From the NCBI GenBank assembly GCA_036877525.1, contig JAZGTH010000015.1:3669001-3733000 (forward strand): a stretch of 64,000 nt of DNA, in the 5' to 3' direction. Of this stretch, positions 24,401 to 37,850 are shown piece after piece. The position numbers and the translations under genes were made by a program. The notes under the pieces are model-generated. The model made no database searches and was not told the DNA's origin. It saw nothing but the letters and a program-made list of their open reading frames with translations. Origin of the DNA: Chromobotia macracanthus (taxonomy: Eukaryota; Chordata; Actinopteri; Cypriniformes; Botiidae). The first letter of the stretch is position 1. Every line of letters begins with the position of its first letter.

Positions 24401-26237
24401 CGTGACAGTTCAACACCGGGGGTGAGACGCTTCAAAAAACTAGACCGTGAAAGTTTATTAAGACAAACTCAGAATGTTGCTCTGACTGAAAGTTTAAGAA
24501 GTATTTTAAGAAGTTTTATAGGCCATCGAGCCATAAGCATTTATGCATTTGTCCTTTTATCTCACAACCATATGTTATTAAGATGTGGACCTAGGCTGCC
24601 TATGCAAACAAATTGCATTTTCGTTTGGTGCCACAAGCACACTTTTCCTTGAATTACAAGGAATCAGCTCATCCGTTGCTGGTCTCTTCTGATGCTCCAG
24701 GGCTCGGATCAAACCACAAAGAAAAAGGTGAAGAAGAAAACGAAGGAAAAAGCAGAAGATGAGGAGACGAGGCAGAACACAGATGAGATGTAGGAGCTGG
24801 TCTGTCCTTGTTTCATTCAGTTTCATGTTGATCTGGATGTTGAACGCTTCATTCATCCGTTTCTCTCTGTATGTATTTCAGGCTAATTTCAATTGAAGAA
24901 GAAAATCAAAGCAGGAAATCCACACAAGCAGGTAAATCTGTAAACATTAAAAACTCCCACAACAACAGGGGGAATATTTTTATTAAATAATAAACAGTAG
25001 TGGATTTTTCAGTGTGATACTAATAACTGAAAAATCCAGCCAATATATGCAATATATATGTGACTACTACAGTTTAATTATAGCAATTAAATGCAGGGTA
25101 GGCAATTTTATTTTAAACATTTTTTGTTATGCTGGTTAAAAAAATCTGTTAACATCCTGATAGCAATCACTTAGTGATCTTAATATGTTTATATAAATAT
25201 TTATCTTCTGTGAAAGATGCAGGACCATGAAATGTTCATCTAATTATTACATTCGGTCCATTGCATTCGGTCCATTGCATTACATTCGCTCCAAAATTGC
25301 CTACCCTGCCTTTAAGATAAACATGTAGTCTTTACTGTATGTAATATTTATTAAAAATTATTATTTTGTAAACAAATGACCTGTTAATTAGTTCTGTAAC
25401 AGTAAATGGTGGTTTCTCTATACCTTTTGCTTACTGTATATCCAGAAAAAGATGAGTGTTCCACGGCTGGTCAGGAGACGGATGTGCTGAGTCTTCTGAA
25501 TGAGATTCTGGGCAGCAGTTCTCTGGATGAAGGGGGTTTCTCACAGCAGTGGCAGGAGGTGTTTGGTGAAGATGAGCAGGCCAGTAACAGCAGAGCAGAT
25601 GTCCAGTCTGAGGATGAGTCTGCTTTCTTTCTGCCCTCCAAACTGCTTGACCAGAACATGAATGATGTGCAGTCCACAGTCTCAGGTGAACATCTCTACA
25701 GCAGCCAGACATTTACAGTCTGGTCCAAAACACAGTTTCTTCATGTGAAGAACACAATAATCCAGCGAACAATCTTAGGTTGTTAGACTGTTTCCAGAAT
25801 TTTTCTGTTAAAAATAACGTTAAAAATAATGCAAGAACGTTCTTGATAACTTTGAGAACTATAGAGAACTTTTAGAGAACGTTAGCCACTGTTCTTGTTA
25901 CCTGGGAACACACAGGCATCTGTTTGCTGTGCATTTAATGAATATCTTTTTTCTTTTTGTATTCTAGGTTGGGCAACAGCTATTCCACAGAATGTTTCTG
26001 AAAGCTCGTCTGTAGCTGGTCAAATCTCTTCCAAACCTACAGCAAAAGGTACATGGAAGTAAACGAGCTTCTGCTGATATTTCTCAGTTATTCTGAAACT
26101 TACGTACTTTTGTGATTACAGATAAAAACTCAAAAGATCTCTCTGCTTGGTTCAACCTGTTTGCCGATCTGGATCCGCTGTCAAACCCGGATGCGATTGG
26201 CCGGACAGACGAGGAGCATGAACTGCTGAATGCATGA
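21402..26237 (+). CDS. ica1: Islet cell autoantigen 1 (ICA69), complete
   Basis: Twelve coding exons are 21402-21418, 21504-21669, 22140-22212, 22367-22490, 22724-22922, 23695-23820, 24323-24421, 24701-24789, 24882-24931, 25446-25685, 25968-26048 and 26122-26237 (TGA). They total 1380 nt, or 459 residues; human ICA1 is 483. Residues of about 20-260 form the arfaptin-homology BAR domain (KKEDEHVVASDADLDAKLE, AISDTWLTVNRMEQSR, KVDLLGASRCNLLSH, LHFWEKTSHTMAAIHES). A lysine-rich linker (KKKVKKKTKEK) follows. The ICA1 C-terminal domain ends FADLDPLSNPDAIGRTD and HELLNA. ICA1 binds curved Golgi and dense-core vesicle membranes, associates with PICK1 and acts in secretory granule and AMPA receptor traffic; that is family knowledge. 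The N-terminus (MDKGNQGFSHLDQF) differs from the human start, but splice sites are clean. Confidence 0.96.
23195..23435 (+). repeat. MITE-like element, family B, copy
   Basis: It carries the family B core CTCTCAAAGTTATC, TTCTTAAGTTGTTAGT and TCTTACAACCTAAAATTGTT. It lies in an ica1 intron. A shorter fragment (about 25800-25905, ATAACGTTAAAAATAATGCAAG and AGAGAACGTTAGCC) lies in a later ica1 intron. Confidence 0.6.
23925..24190. repeat. AT-rich palindromic array of TAGTACTATATA units
   Basis: Many near-repeats of ACTATATATAGTACTATAT fill this ica1 intron. They are self-complementary and could form hairpins or cruciforms. Two larger imperfect direct copies, of roughly 110 bases each, are visible. 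Confidence 0.75.
25088..25315 (+). repeat. MITE-like element, family A, copy 3 (shortened)
   Basis: The ends TGCAGGGTAGGCAATTTT and AAATTGCCTACCCTGCCTTT are near-perfect inverted repeats. The interior GTTATGCTGGTTAAAAAAAT and GGACCATGAAATGTTCATC match family A. CATTCGGTCCATTG is locally duplicated. Confidence 0.75.
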
Positions 26238-29092
26238 CAAGCATACATCAGTCACGTGTGTACAGGCCTGCAAAAGCCTCTTTCAGGCTGATATCACAAA
26301 TTCTTTAATTATTTATAGAAAAAATATTTGCTGCCAAAGGATACCAATAATATTCACTCTGCCTTTGATTTGATGTCCTTTTCTGTTGCTAGTATTATCA
26401 AGGCAGTTTGGCATAACTTTGTGGCATAAATTTCCCCGTATTATGTTTTCAGTTGAGTATATGTGACCTGTGCTGGCAAAATGAGTCAGAATGAGCATGG
26501 GCTAAGTGTGAGCTATGTGGGAAATGTGAAAAATGTCAGTTTCGGTCTAATTTGAGGTTTTCACAAAAACCTCAGTTCATTTAGCCTTCGTCCAGAATGC
26601 TCCAAATAGTTAAACATCTGAAATGATCTTTATTTGGAAGTTTTTTGAGAGATAAAATCTATCTTAAATCTTTCCTTCGTTTTAATAATCAATGAAAAGA
26701 ATTGCCAGTTTTTCTGCCTTCTCGACGATGGGTGTTTTAGACAGATGTGGCTCATTCATTTTTTGACGGATACCAACAAATACATCACTTAAAGAAGAAA
26801 AGAAGAAGAAAAGAAAATAACAAGAACTTACTTTTTAAACTGTGCTCATTGTGATTCATTTTGCCAGCAACGGTCACATAGTAATGATGTTTTATCAAGC
26901 AGCTACTGTAACTGTACTGTAGCTTTCTCAGCCACTGTATGTTAATATACTGGTTTCGTATATTGTAATATTGCATGTATCTATAGTTATATCATTATTT
27001 ATTATAAATGTTGGTATGAAAGAAGGGGTGAATATTTTTGCAAATGTTATTAGTAAACGTAGATGAGGTAAATAATTTTATTAGTTTAGTGCCATTAACT
27101 AAAACTAATGCTGCATTTCAAAAGCCTTAAATATGACGTTTAGGCAATTACATGAATTATTTAATAAAAGTCAAATTTTTCTGTTTTGGAAACTTCAGAT
27201 GATGTGATAGGAGCCAATAGCTGCCTTTAATAACTGTTTCCACTTCTCCACAGAGAGAATTAGGGCTACGAACACTTGTTAGTGAGTGACAGCAGAAACA
27301 AAACTAGTGAAAGCTTGTTTGGGCTGATAATGGAAACATGGCTATTAATTGGTCAATGTAGTTATGGTAACTTTTAGCAGTAGCGTTGATTCTGGAAGTT
27401 TCTGCATAGTGATGAAACCAAACCTATCAGAGATAAATCACAACATTTAGCTCAAGATTTTTTTTGTAAGAATTTTACGTTTGAAAGCGCTATTAATTCC
27501 CATCAAGCATTGCAAATGACAATTAAATCATAGCTAACGGTACAATATAAAACTGTTAATGAAACGTGAAACGTATACCCTGAATTTTCCAAGAGTCATG
27601 GCAGTTGAACGTATGTCGTTCAACGTGTCGTTAAAATACTATATATTAGAATATGTGTGAAGTTCATTGCAAAACGTTTAAATATGCAAATATAGATGTT
27701 TGAGAGTGTGGGAAGACTCAATTGTCATCTGCATTGCATCACGGGAACATACATTTCTGAAGCAGGTAGTGTAGTTTATTCCACAAGAATTGAGCTGTTG
27801 AAGATAAAAGCGATTCAGTTGTGATTTAACTTTATTTTTAAACAAACTCTGAGTTCATGGTAGATCTGTGTTGAAAGATTTGAATCTTACTGCTAAAAAT
27901 TGCAGAGAAAAATGAATTTTGTGGCATTACTGTTTGCACTTATTATTCTTATTAGAAATGACAATTCAGATGTTGGTGGTCAAACGGGTTGGTTGGTCAG
28001 ATCAGCCCCTGTGAAATCAGATTTTATCTGCGTTGTGTTTCTTATTCTAAACTAGTGCTGAATATGCGCGTGTATGTATCTGTGTGCCTGAGAATATGGG
28101 TCCCATGTATGTATTTTAACCTTAATATAACTAGCTAATAAGCTGTAACTAGCTGATGGGTAGTGACATTTTAATTCATGATGTATAAACGTGAATATGT
28201 TCAATGCGACCCAGCAGCCTTACTGATTACGTTATTATCAGTGCTGTTTTTGACCAAAAAAAAATCTGTTTCTAAATTATGTTTACATTACCTACATTCA
28301 TTTTTCCCATTATTAAAGATGTAGATGTAACTCAATGGCATGAAATCAATTACAAATAAAGAATCGTGACTATTCCAACAGTATGTGTATGTATTACATA
28401 TTACACGTGACTCAATGGAAACTGTTCTTTAAATATATAGCTGTTAGATGGGCTCTAAATAAAAAATACCAGAAGCATATTTGCATACGTAAATATATGC
28501 AAATATTATGCTTTGAAAAGGTCACTTTAATGTCAGCATTGAGCAGTAATATTTGAACAGTGAAGATAAAGAAGTGCCACATGACTAGTGGAACAGAATG
28601 AAACAGAGACATTATCGCTGAATATTTGAAGCCATGTATACAAAACACAACTGGAGTTACAGCTGGGTGATGTATTGACCATTCAAACTTTTTTTTTCCA
28701 AAAATATAAAAATATGAAGATTGTTTTGAATATTGTCAAAAGGCTGAAAATATTAGGACATACATGTTTAGCTATCAACCAGCCCTACTGAACGTTAAAC
28801 CTGAGTTATGCATTTAAGGCATGAAACATTTGGCTATTTTCTTTAAGGGTGTACTGATAACAGTAGTAGTTTGTCAGCTAATCCTTTATGTCTTATCTAA
28901 ACAATAAACCAGGTTAGTACGATGGAAAAGTTAAGTAAAGGTTTGTGCATTCCAGCAAAAGTCCTACACAGGAGACAGGAGCAACATGATCTTTTTGTAC
29001 AACCCTTTTCAAATGCCCCTGAAATGTTTCCTAGAAAGTCTCTGGGTTGTTTCAAACAGCTTATGGCAGAATCGTTTCTCAGCTCTGATTGG
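26238..29092. other. Convergent spacer between ica1 and glcci1 3' ends
   Basis: The spacer holds the ica1 3' UTR, long AT-rich non-coding sequence, and presumably the glcci1 3' UTR on the minus strand. AATAAA-type motifs occur (for example near 27163). No additional coding exon or structured RNA was recognised. Confidence 0.5.
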
Positions 29093-32000
29093 CTAACTGA
29101 GCAGCAGGCGCTTTCTGATACTGCAGTGTTCTGAGGATGCCGGATGGAAGTTGTTTTGAACTGTGGCCTCCGTGAATGAAGCGGACGCTTGTCCTTTAGT
29201 CTGGTTATCCACAGAACTGGAGCAAGCAGCATGCTCTGCTGGGAATAAAGAGGAGCACAGAAGCTTGACAGGGCAGAACGCGGAGCCGCTTGGAGAGAAG
29301 TTCACCTTGTTTCTGTCTGGACAGGATAAGATTGGAAAGCCTTGTGTCCTACAAGTGCTGAAAGAAAATAATATCATATGAGATCAGATATCATGAATGG
29401 AAATATAGGAATAAGTCAAATGAAGACCAACTGACATTTCCCAGGAAGTCCAATTCAACAGCTTAAGTTATAAATCATTATTATAAACTTACTGTTGTGA
29501 ATCAGGGTGATTACTAGACAGTTTTTAAAATAAAAAAGCCGACAAAGTTCAGAGCACATCATAACTACAAAAATGTAACATTTAGAAATTTTATATGACT
29601 TTCTTTTGCCACGACAGACCTGGAGATCACAATTAAGCACAAATAAACATCTCTAACATTTCCAGGTCTTGGTAACCCGAAACACACACACTGGAGATGT
29701 GGGTACTTACACAATATCTTCAAACACTTTGACCTTCTCGCAGCCTTCGGGAGGCTCTCGTTTAAACATGAAGCTGTTGTTGGGTTTGGGAGAGCAGGCG
29801 AGCTGGAGGACAGGCGAACTGTTTCTGTATTCTGACAAAATCAAGCGTCTTATTTAAGCAAACAAACCCCTACAATACAGCCCCAGTGGCTGTATCATGA
29901 AACTGACTAGTTTAGCACACGTATCATGACATTTGTATGGAATTTAAAGAACTTTTATTCTACCTTTCTCAGTATCCAGAGTGGGAGAGGAGCCGCACCA
30001 CACGCTGCAGGAGAACTGAGCCTCCGTGCTGTGAGTGTGAACGTCACTGTGATGGGCAGGTGGAACAGGTGCACGCCCACCATCTCGCACCTCCAAAGCC
30101 TGGACCACGAGAACACATGGGAATATTTTCAGAACGTTGACCAACATTCTCTTAAAGTTCTCTCAACACTATCAAAAGTTCTTGCAGTAACTTTAGCAGA
30201 GCTTTTCTTTACTCTTATATATCATTATATCAAAAATGTTATTCTTATTTTATGTAGTTAAAAACATTACAGAATTAATGTTTGTTTGATTGTTTGATTA
30301 AGATTCTTATAAGCAAGCAATAATGTTAACACAACGTCTAAAAAGCTGGATGTTTTCAACGTTCCTACAACTTTCAAAATATAAACTTTTTAACGTTTTT
30401 GTTACTTAATAGAAGCGTTCTTACAATGTAAACCGCTAGCTGGGATGTTAAGTTCACATGGACAAAACAGACAGTTTTGACTCATTTAAATGTACATATG
30501 ATCATACATTCTTATTAGATAATGCACCAAGTTGCTATTTGCTTGGCACTTGTAAACAATCATACAGTTATACAAATGTATTGTTGAAGAATTGCTTATT
30601 TGGATTATGAATAAATGAATGTACCTTCTCCTCCTTCCTCCCCCAGTTTTCACAGATAAAGACATTCTCTAACTCCTGGTTAATACAATCACTATTGCTG
30701 GGCATCCTACTTATCAGAGGCTTCGAATGGACCGTATTACATGAAGATGCTGAGAGATGCTTTGACTAAGAAAAACAAGATCGTAGACAAAAGCAATTAA
30801 ACTCAAAAATGTTTAACTGCTACATATGATAATTAAACCCCATCCCTCAAATTCTTATCTTTAATGTAATGCAAATAAACAAAATAATGGTATGATGGGT
30901 TTGTACAACAACATTATATAACAACTTGTTGTATGTCCTTTAATTTATGCTGATTTAAATATATTAAAAGGTAATTTATTAAACATACATAATAACAATA
31001 ACAACATAATAACATTGTTCATTTTGCCAGATAATTAATTTTCTATCACATTTAAGAGCTAGTGGATGGAGGAAGTTGGTTGTAAACTGAACATTTTTGA
31101 CAGGAAGTGATAGAAAGCACACACACACACCTGTACCTGATTCAGCTGTGTCGACGTTACGTCTTCCTTCTTTATGCTGCGACTTCCCCTCAAACTGAGC
31201 TGCAGCTGCTGTCGAAGTTTAGAGATCTACAGATCAGTAGATAGTTACCATCAGAAACAGAAGGAAGGAAGCTACACTGAGCACAAACCTGACAGTTATG
31301 CACCACATTAGAGTATGTGGTACAACCCATGAGAAGAATCCACCAACCATGTAGTTACTTAATCTATAAGAGTTCCTGTAAATCAGCTGGTAGAGTGCAG
31401 CACTAGCAACGCCTAACTTGTGGGTTTGACTCCCAGGGAATGTACATATTGATAATGTATTAATTGCACTGAATGCAATTTCTGATAAAAACAAACATTT
31501 GCTGCAATACACAAATGTAAAATAATGACTATATCATTATGAGTTTACAAAACAATTTTTGTGATTTTTACTGTGAGTTACTGTGATTTTTAGATCTTTG
31601 GTACTAAACTCCTAAACTAGCTTTGCAAGGGCAGAGCCATAAATACCACAGAAAACAGACAATTACATAAATCATTACACATTTCAAATGCTTGATGAAA
31701 GCAAAATACTTTTTTAATACTTGATAATATCTGTGCGTGTGTGCAGGCATTTCCATATGTTGCTACCTCTATGAGATGGTCAGCGCTGCCCCACGATGAT
31801 GAGCGCTTGTGTGTTTTCACCTCCCCTCCGTCATCACTCCAGAAGCCAGGCGTCTATAATAAACATCAGAGCATGGATAAGATCACACAGACAAACAGAC
31901 ACGGTGATGTGGAGCAGCAGTTACAGCCTAAGGTTCGATAACCAAAGGGTCACTGGTTTGATCGCAATAAGAAGCGCGGCATGAGCTAATCTCTGATGGC

Positions 32001-35000
32001 ATGCCCACAGTCAGTCGACCATGTTAGTGTCATCATATCTGTAAAAATATGATACTGTAACAAAGCTTTTTTTGGAGGAATTTAGTTGCAGATAACCAGA
32101 ACAGAACAACTGTATATTTCACTTTCCTTGAAATAATCATATCAAAGACTTATTACATTCAATACGAATGTATAATTATATATAATATAATGTATAATTC
32201 TCAAAATGTTGACTAACGATTTCTAAAAATTTTATTTCATTCAAAATGACATCACTTTTTAGCATTATATTAGATACATCAAAAATGTTATAGTAGTCTA
32301 CTAACCATGTTAAGTAGTTAGTAGAACATTTTAAAAACATTACAGAATTAAAAATGAATAATGTTCTTATAACCAAGAAATAACGTTAACACAATGTCGA
32401 AACACTGGACGTTTGAACATTTATAGAACTTTCAAAATAACAATAGCATTTTTATTACTTCCTGGAAACGTTAGATAGACGTTTTTACAACCAAAAATTG
32501 TTAGCTGGGAAGTCACTTCGGATAAAAGCATCGGCCAAATGCATAAATGTAAATGTCAACTGCATGTAATATTTAAAGGTCTCCTTCTGCTCCTGCTGCC
32601 CTGTGTTCTGTAGAACAATCTTGAAGTCATGTAACCTAGATCAGTCAGGTCCTCATAAGCAACAACAGGATATTTGTGGTGGTTTATTGCCATGAGTGTC
32701 TTTGACCGAAACCAGAACACGAAGATCAACGAGCTACACAGAGTCACAAAAGATGGACATCCAGACCACAAACATGTGAACTTAAGTCTTCGCTCTGATA
32801 CCATTTGTCTGTTTTCAAACGAACTTACAGTGTCGTGTTACAACTTGAACTTCCAGGCTGTCCTGAATGTGCTTTGTTTTGTGGTATGCTAGCAGATAAA
32901 CATGAAGTCTAAGAACGGTAAGGTGAGGAGTGGTTTCATACAGGCAGCAGAAATGCCACTTGCACTGAAACGGTTTCTGATATAAAGAGATGTTGGCTCG
33001 TTTCCAAAACCTACTGGGCCTTCTTGCTGTCTTACTGCCTACACAGTCAGCTACCTTCTAGGTAACATCCTAACTTAAATACAACCCTTCCCTTAGGATG
33101 AGCTGGGGTTGTGTAGTCGAATCCAATGTAGTAACACACCTAATCCACAAATCACAAAGCTGCAGTACATCCAAAAAAAATACAGATTTGTGACATCAGC
33201 CAAAATAAAAATAATCAAAGCGGAAAAGTAATAACATTTTGAAGAATGACTATGAACACAAACCCATATGTTTTAGTCTTTAGTGTAACATATCCCCATG
33301 AATAAAATCACGAACATGTATTAACCAAATGAATAGGTTAATAATGTTAATAACGGCGAACACTGCTGCTGTTAACAAAAAGCCGCAGGCCTCAACACCG
33401 TGTGTTCAGTGAGGAGAGATGTAGAGGAACAGTATCACTCTGACAGTCTCTGTGCTCTGGAAGCTCGAGGCCTCGTGAGCCGGATCATGCATTAGCATAT
33501 GTATGGATCTCGCTGCGGGCAGCTCAGCACAGGCACACAAAGAACTGTCGGAGAGCGCCAGGTGGTGAGGAGATACAAGCCATGTGCCTCTTCAACCCTT
33601 AGGTACTGTGTACACACACCACACACACACACACACACACAGAGCGACAGGTGCAACTGCTTCACCTCCAGAAATAATTCACTGCACACACACTCTGTAT
33701 GGCAGCAGGCCGCCATGAAGAAGCAGGTTTTTGTGACTGTTTTGTTTTAGAGGAGACTCCAGGTTTCTGCTGAAGAGTCTAAAACTTCATGATGCTATTG
33801 AGGAACAACTAACGACTATTTCAGCCCAAAACAGAGCAGCAAAACTAGAACTAGAACCCTGGAAATCTTGTTTGTCCTGCTGGCTTCAAGCAGTTGGAAA
33901 TTTCACAGCTAAGGATTTTTTAGCTGTGAAAACATTTCCCTAAAAACATGTCCAGTAAGCAACAAAAATGAAAGTTACTTTGAAAGTTTAGATGTTGTAT
34001 TACCGTTATTGCTTGGTTAGAAAAATGTTTTTCAAACTTTTTAAATTCTGTAACGTTAAAACTTTCCACTGTCAACTTAAGAATAGTGTTTTTGATTTTT
34101 GATTTGAATTTAATATAATATATAACGTTAAAAAAGTTCTTCTAACATTACTGCAAGAATGGTTTTTGATAACTTTGAGAGAAATTTTAGAGAATGTCAG
34201 CCAACATTCTGAGAACGTTCCCCATTATAGCTGCATTATAGTCAAAAAATAAAATCCTATTCTACCCTAGTGACTTTTATGCACATTTTTGTTCTTATTG
34301 TGCGTGATTCATCTGTGCATATTAAACATGCTCGTCTTTATAAACTCTTTACTGCTCTTTACAGTATTTACTCATTACTGTTCATCATCCCATCAATTCC
34401 CAATGGATAAAGTCAAGTACAGTCCCACATTTCATCTCACATCCTGTTTCACTCTGCAATACAAGAAGTAAAATAGGTTGCAGCTGGTAAACGCAATAAT
34501 AACACTTGAAAATGTTTGAACGTCACTGTGTTGCATAAAACATCAAAACAAGCGACCATGCCATTTTGAAGATAACACAAGCCACTTTTCAAGGAAAAAT
34601 ATTTCACCAAAAGCAATTTGTTAGGTTTTAAATGATATAACCGGAGATACAGAGTTCTAATTGAAGACGAAAAGTATTTTGACTCTTTCTATGTGTAAAA
34701 AGCAAGTGTAATATATATAAATATTTTAAGGGGTGGACTATTCCAAACTGGTTTAAATGAAGTTTGTAACCGGCCACTTGCATTGATTTTTGCAGTTTAC
34801 TTCAGTGACAGTTTCACTGTTTCAAGTGCAACATGGGTGTGCAAATACTTTATCTGGTCACTGTCGGACCCCTATTAATGTCTCACCTGTGTGGCTTTAT
34901 CACTCATAGAAGAGGGCCGGGGTTGGTATGGCTCTCGCGGCCACTGTCCAATCAGGTACTTCTCTGATAGATCGTCCAGTGAGGATGACTGTTGATTGGC

Positions 35001-37441
35001 TGATCGTGCTAATGAAAGAAACACACGTTCATGATTATGCAAGTATTACTGCAGTACAGTGATGGAGAGAAAGTTAGTGGGTGTCAATGGAAAATGACGA
35101 GCTCCTAAACTGACTATTCGCACTGTGTGAAGATAAACAAGGAGAGTATTTATGAAGGAGCAGAAATAACAAAACTACATTTTTACATTTTCTGAAGATG
35201 CTTGCCAGGACGTTGATGTATAGTTACGAACTGACCCAAATGAAAAGAGCCCATCGCAGGTCTCTATATGTCAATCTGTCGTGTCAAAAGGGCTTTTTTT
35301 ACTAGTTATTATCCACCAGGGTGAAATCATCAGTCCAGTTGCTTGGAACTTTGACTTTACTACATTAATGTTACATAGCGGTGAACGCCAAAGTTGAAAA
35401 CGTATGGCTTTGTTTAAACAAAAGTGACATTTACTTAAGCAAGTCACTGGTAAGAAATCATACTGACAGAGTATGTCCTGCAATGAAACTCTTAACAAAT
35501 GCAATTCTAAAACAAACAAGAGAAAAAGAACAGCAGATATATGACAATTCACAACACAAAAAAACAAAACACATTTGTCATAAAGGCAGCAATATTTATA
35601 GGACTACAAGCGTCCTCTGATTGACTTTTTTAACAGGGTTACACTCCAAGACACACAGCAGGAAATGAAACAGAGTGAAACTGCTCAACAAACCCACATT
35701 CGTGTACACACATGTACTAACAGCTGAAATTCATAACAACCCTGTTGCATGCTGCCCACAGCACACAGGCAGATCTAGCATGCATCTGCAACACAGAGAG
35801 CTGTGCAAGCAGAAAATGTCAAAATGTAGGCAAAGGAACTTTACCATCTTCTGACATTTTACATCAGAAAAATACAATATACATTGTAAGTCACTCAGCC
35901 AGCACAGCTGGTAACAGTTAAGGCCTCAAAACCTGTGACCCAGCTAACAGTTTAAGGGTTGTAGGAACGTTTCACTAACATTAGCATTAAGTAACAAAAA
36001 CATTAAAAATATTATTTCGAACGTTCTAGGAGCGGTCCACTTTTCTATACGTTATTCAAACCTTTTAAAACTATGCAATGCTTTAAAACCTTCCAACAAC
36101 TTAGGAATAATGTTTTGATATGTATATCATGATGCATAATGTTTAAAACGTTCTGCTAGAGTTACTGCACGAATGTTTTTGATAACGTCCAGAGAACATC
36201 AACCAACACTCTGAGAATGTTCCCCGTTCGCTCCACACTGAAGCGATCTGAATGAACCATCAGCTCTGAAACGTTTTCAGCATAGGGCACACACACACCT
36301 TTCTCAGTGCATTTGTTGGGGGACGGCTGCATTCAATTGCAGATTGCTGCGAGGCAGCTGCGAGGCCATTGTGTGCAAGAGAAGCGTTTCAAATGCAAAT
36401 GCACACAAGCATCAGACACTCCATGTGTGTGGAAGACAGAGAGCTAACTTAATAGGTAGAGTAACTAAACAGTGCAGTTCAATAGTGGATATGAGGACCG
36501 GCCTTTAAAATACTGTTTTATACTGTTAAAATGTTATTTTATTATGAATTTACACAACAAACACAAAAGCAAGCAGACGAGACACTGGCTTACTACTAAC
36601 CGTGCAGTGTATACTGCATGCTGCCTAATATATGTAAAATAATATGTAAAACACAATGCATTATGGACCCTGTAATATTATAAACCCTCCCTACAGTAGT
36701 AATGCTGTTTTGAAATAAAACAGGTTATTTTAATTCAATGTTTCGTGTTTTAAGGCTACAGATCACATAGTGAGTTACCACGTAAATGTTAATATAATGA
36801 TTTGCTGCTCGCGCCGAGTTGGACAACGCGTTGCATTGTGGGATACAATAGTAAGTACAGTAAGCTTATTGCATATTCATATTATATTAAATGTCGGTCA
36901 TCCAGGCATTATACATGCTGTGTAAGAGGTACATACTACATACTGCAGAACAGTAGCCTAAAAGTAGTGCGGTAGTATGCCACTAATACAGACAGTGTGA
37001 CGTGTACAGTGACGTCGTCACCTGTGGAAACATGCTCACGGATAATGTACAGTCAGCGGATATTATCGCCAAATAAAATGTCCATTTTCTTCAAGATATT
37101 GAGATGCTACGTAAACATTATCCTGAACGTTTATCTGGCAACTCGTCGTAAATAAAACGGAGAGTTTAATTGAGTTTATTGCGCGAGAAGAGAGGGCGGA
37201 GGGATACGTAGCAACTACACGCGCAGTTTACGCACAATATTTCATAGCACAAAGTCAATATTTTCGCATTAAACAGACTAAAAGTGACTTTCAAACGTCA
37301 GGTGAATATGCATGTAGGGATTAAATACAAAGATGTGTTGTAATAGTTTGCCATCCCTGCAAAAGTCAAAAACGTACCTCTTCCTTCTGTTATGAGGTGC
37401 TTCTCAGCTGGCATCCCGGTGGGCTTTACGGTTTGCTTCAT
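29093..37441 (-). CDS. glcci1: Glucocorticoid-induced transcript 1 (GLCCI1/FAM117 family), short form
   Basis: Minus-strand exons in transcript order are 37479-37378, 35008-34887, 31853-31767, 31226-31137, 30765-30625, 30099-29964, 29831-29711 and 29357-29093 (TAG). From the ATG at 37441-37439 they sum to 1026 nt, or 341 residues, with every phase consistent. Family hallmarks in order are SSSLDDL, LIGQWPREPYQ, SDKATQTPGFW, HKRSSSWGSADHL, ISKLRQQLQ, SFMFKREPPEGCEKVKVFED and SCPDRNKVNF with GSAFCPVKLL. Human GLCCI1 is about 547 residues; the long Ser/Ala/Pro N-terminus is missing or on an unseen exon, and the C-terminus is short. The putative start lies after a serine run encoded by (ATC)n. GLCCI1 is an intracellular phosphoprotein linked to glucocorticoid response; its biochemistry is poorly defined. 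FAM117A/B are alternatives, but synteny favours GLCCI1. Confidence 0.88.
29420..29515 (-). repeat. Fragment of family C element
   Basis: ACTGACATTTCCCAGGAAGT and TTATAAATCATTATTATAAA match the family C interior in reverse orientation. It is truncated on both sides, in the last glcci1 intron. Confidence 0.5.
30122..30450 (+). repeat. MITE-like element, family B, copy
   Basis: It begins ATTTTCAGAACGTTGACCAA and ends CTTACAATGTAAACCGCTAG with CTGGGATG. It lies in a glcci1 intron immediately upstream (transcript sense) of exon 30099-29964. Confidence 0.65.
31385..31450 (+). repeat. tRNA-derived SINE head
   Basis: AGCTGGTAGAGTGCAGCACT (A-box-like) precedes GTGGGTTTGACTCCCAGGGA (B-box-like), with a downstream TGTACATATTGATAATGTAT typical of the same SINE class. 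It is not a functional tRNA because the stems do not pair. Confidence 0.55.
32195..32512 (+). repeat. MITE-like element, family B, copy (with adjoining SINE tail)
   Basis: The body runs from ATTCTCAAAATGTTGACTAA to TTTACAACCAAAAATTGTTA plus GCTGGGA. Just after it, CACTTCGGATAAAAGCATCG and GCCAAATGCATAAATG look like the 3' tail of a tRNA-derived SINE. Confidence 0.6.
33935..34225 (-). repeat. MITE-like element, family B, copy
   Basis: Family B core motifs appear in reverse orientation: CTAACATTACTGCAAGAATG, GATAACTTTGAGAG and CATTCTGAGAACGTTCCCC. It lies in a glcci1 intron. Confidence 0.55.
35938..36235 (-). repeat. MITE-like element, family B, copy
   Basis: It starts with the terminal CCCAGCTAACAGTTTAAGGG and ends ACTCTGAGAATGTTCCCCGT. 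The first glcci1 intron contains it. Confidence 0.65.
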
Positions 37442-37499
37442 ATCTGATGATGATGATGATGAAGGGTGATGAAGAGCTTCTGTAGAAAAACAAAAGCAG

Positions 37500-37850
37500 G
37501 ATGAAGGAGGTCTCCGACGGTCACTCCATCCCGGCTGCTGAGGGACTTCGGCGGGGTCCGCTGGAGTCACCGCTGCATCTGGTGCGTAAATGCGCACGAA
37601 GCTCAAACCCAAATAACCAAGAACCGAAAACAGGCGGAAAGCTGCGCTATAATCGCACGCCGCTTCCTCTTGCACACACACACACACACATGAGCTTTTA
37701 TTCCCTGTGATACTTTGCATTAGTCTGCATGCAAAAGTTCAGAAACGGGTCCAAACTCTCCGGCTCTCCGGCACCGACGGACGCGCTTCGGTGGCGTCTG
37801 TCTGGGGGCGCTGCAGGATGTTGTCTTATGGCTGGAGTAAGCGCATATCT
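37500..37850 (-). promoter_or_regulatory. CpG-rich probable promoter / 5' exon region of glcci1
   Basis: A CpG-dense segment covers 37500-37650 and 37740-37830, upstream in transcript sense of the first recognised glcci1 exon. That exon starts in phase 2, so an upstream 5' exon, coding or not, is expected here or beyond. I could not identify its boundaries. A (CA)n run lies at 37673-37690. Confidence 0.35.
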
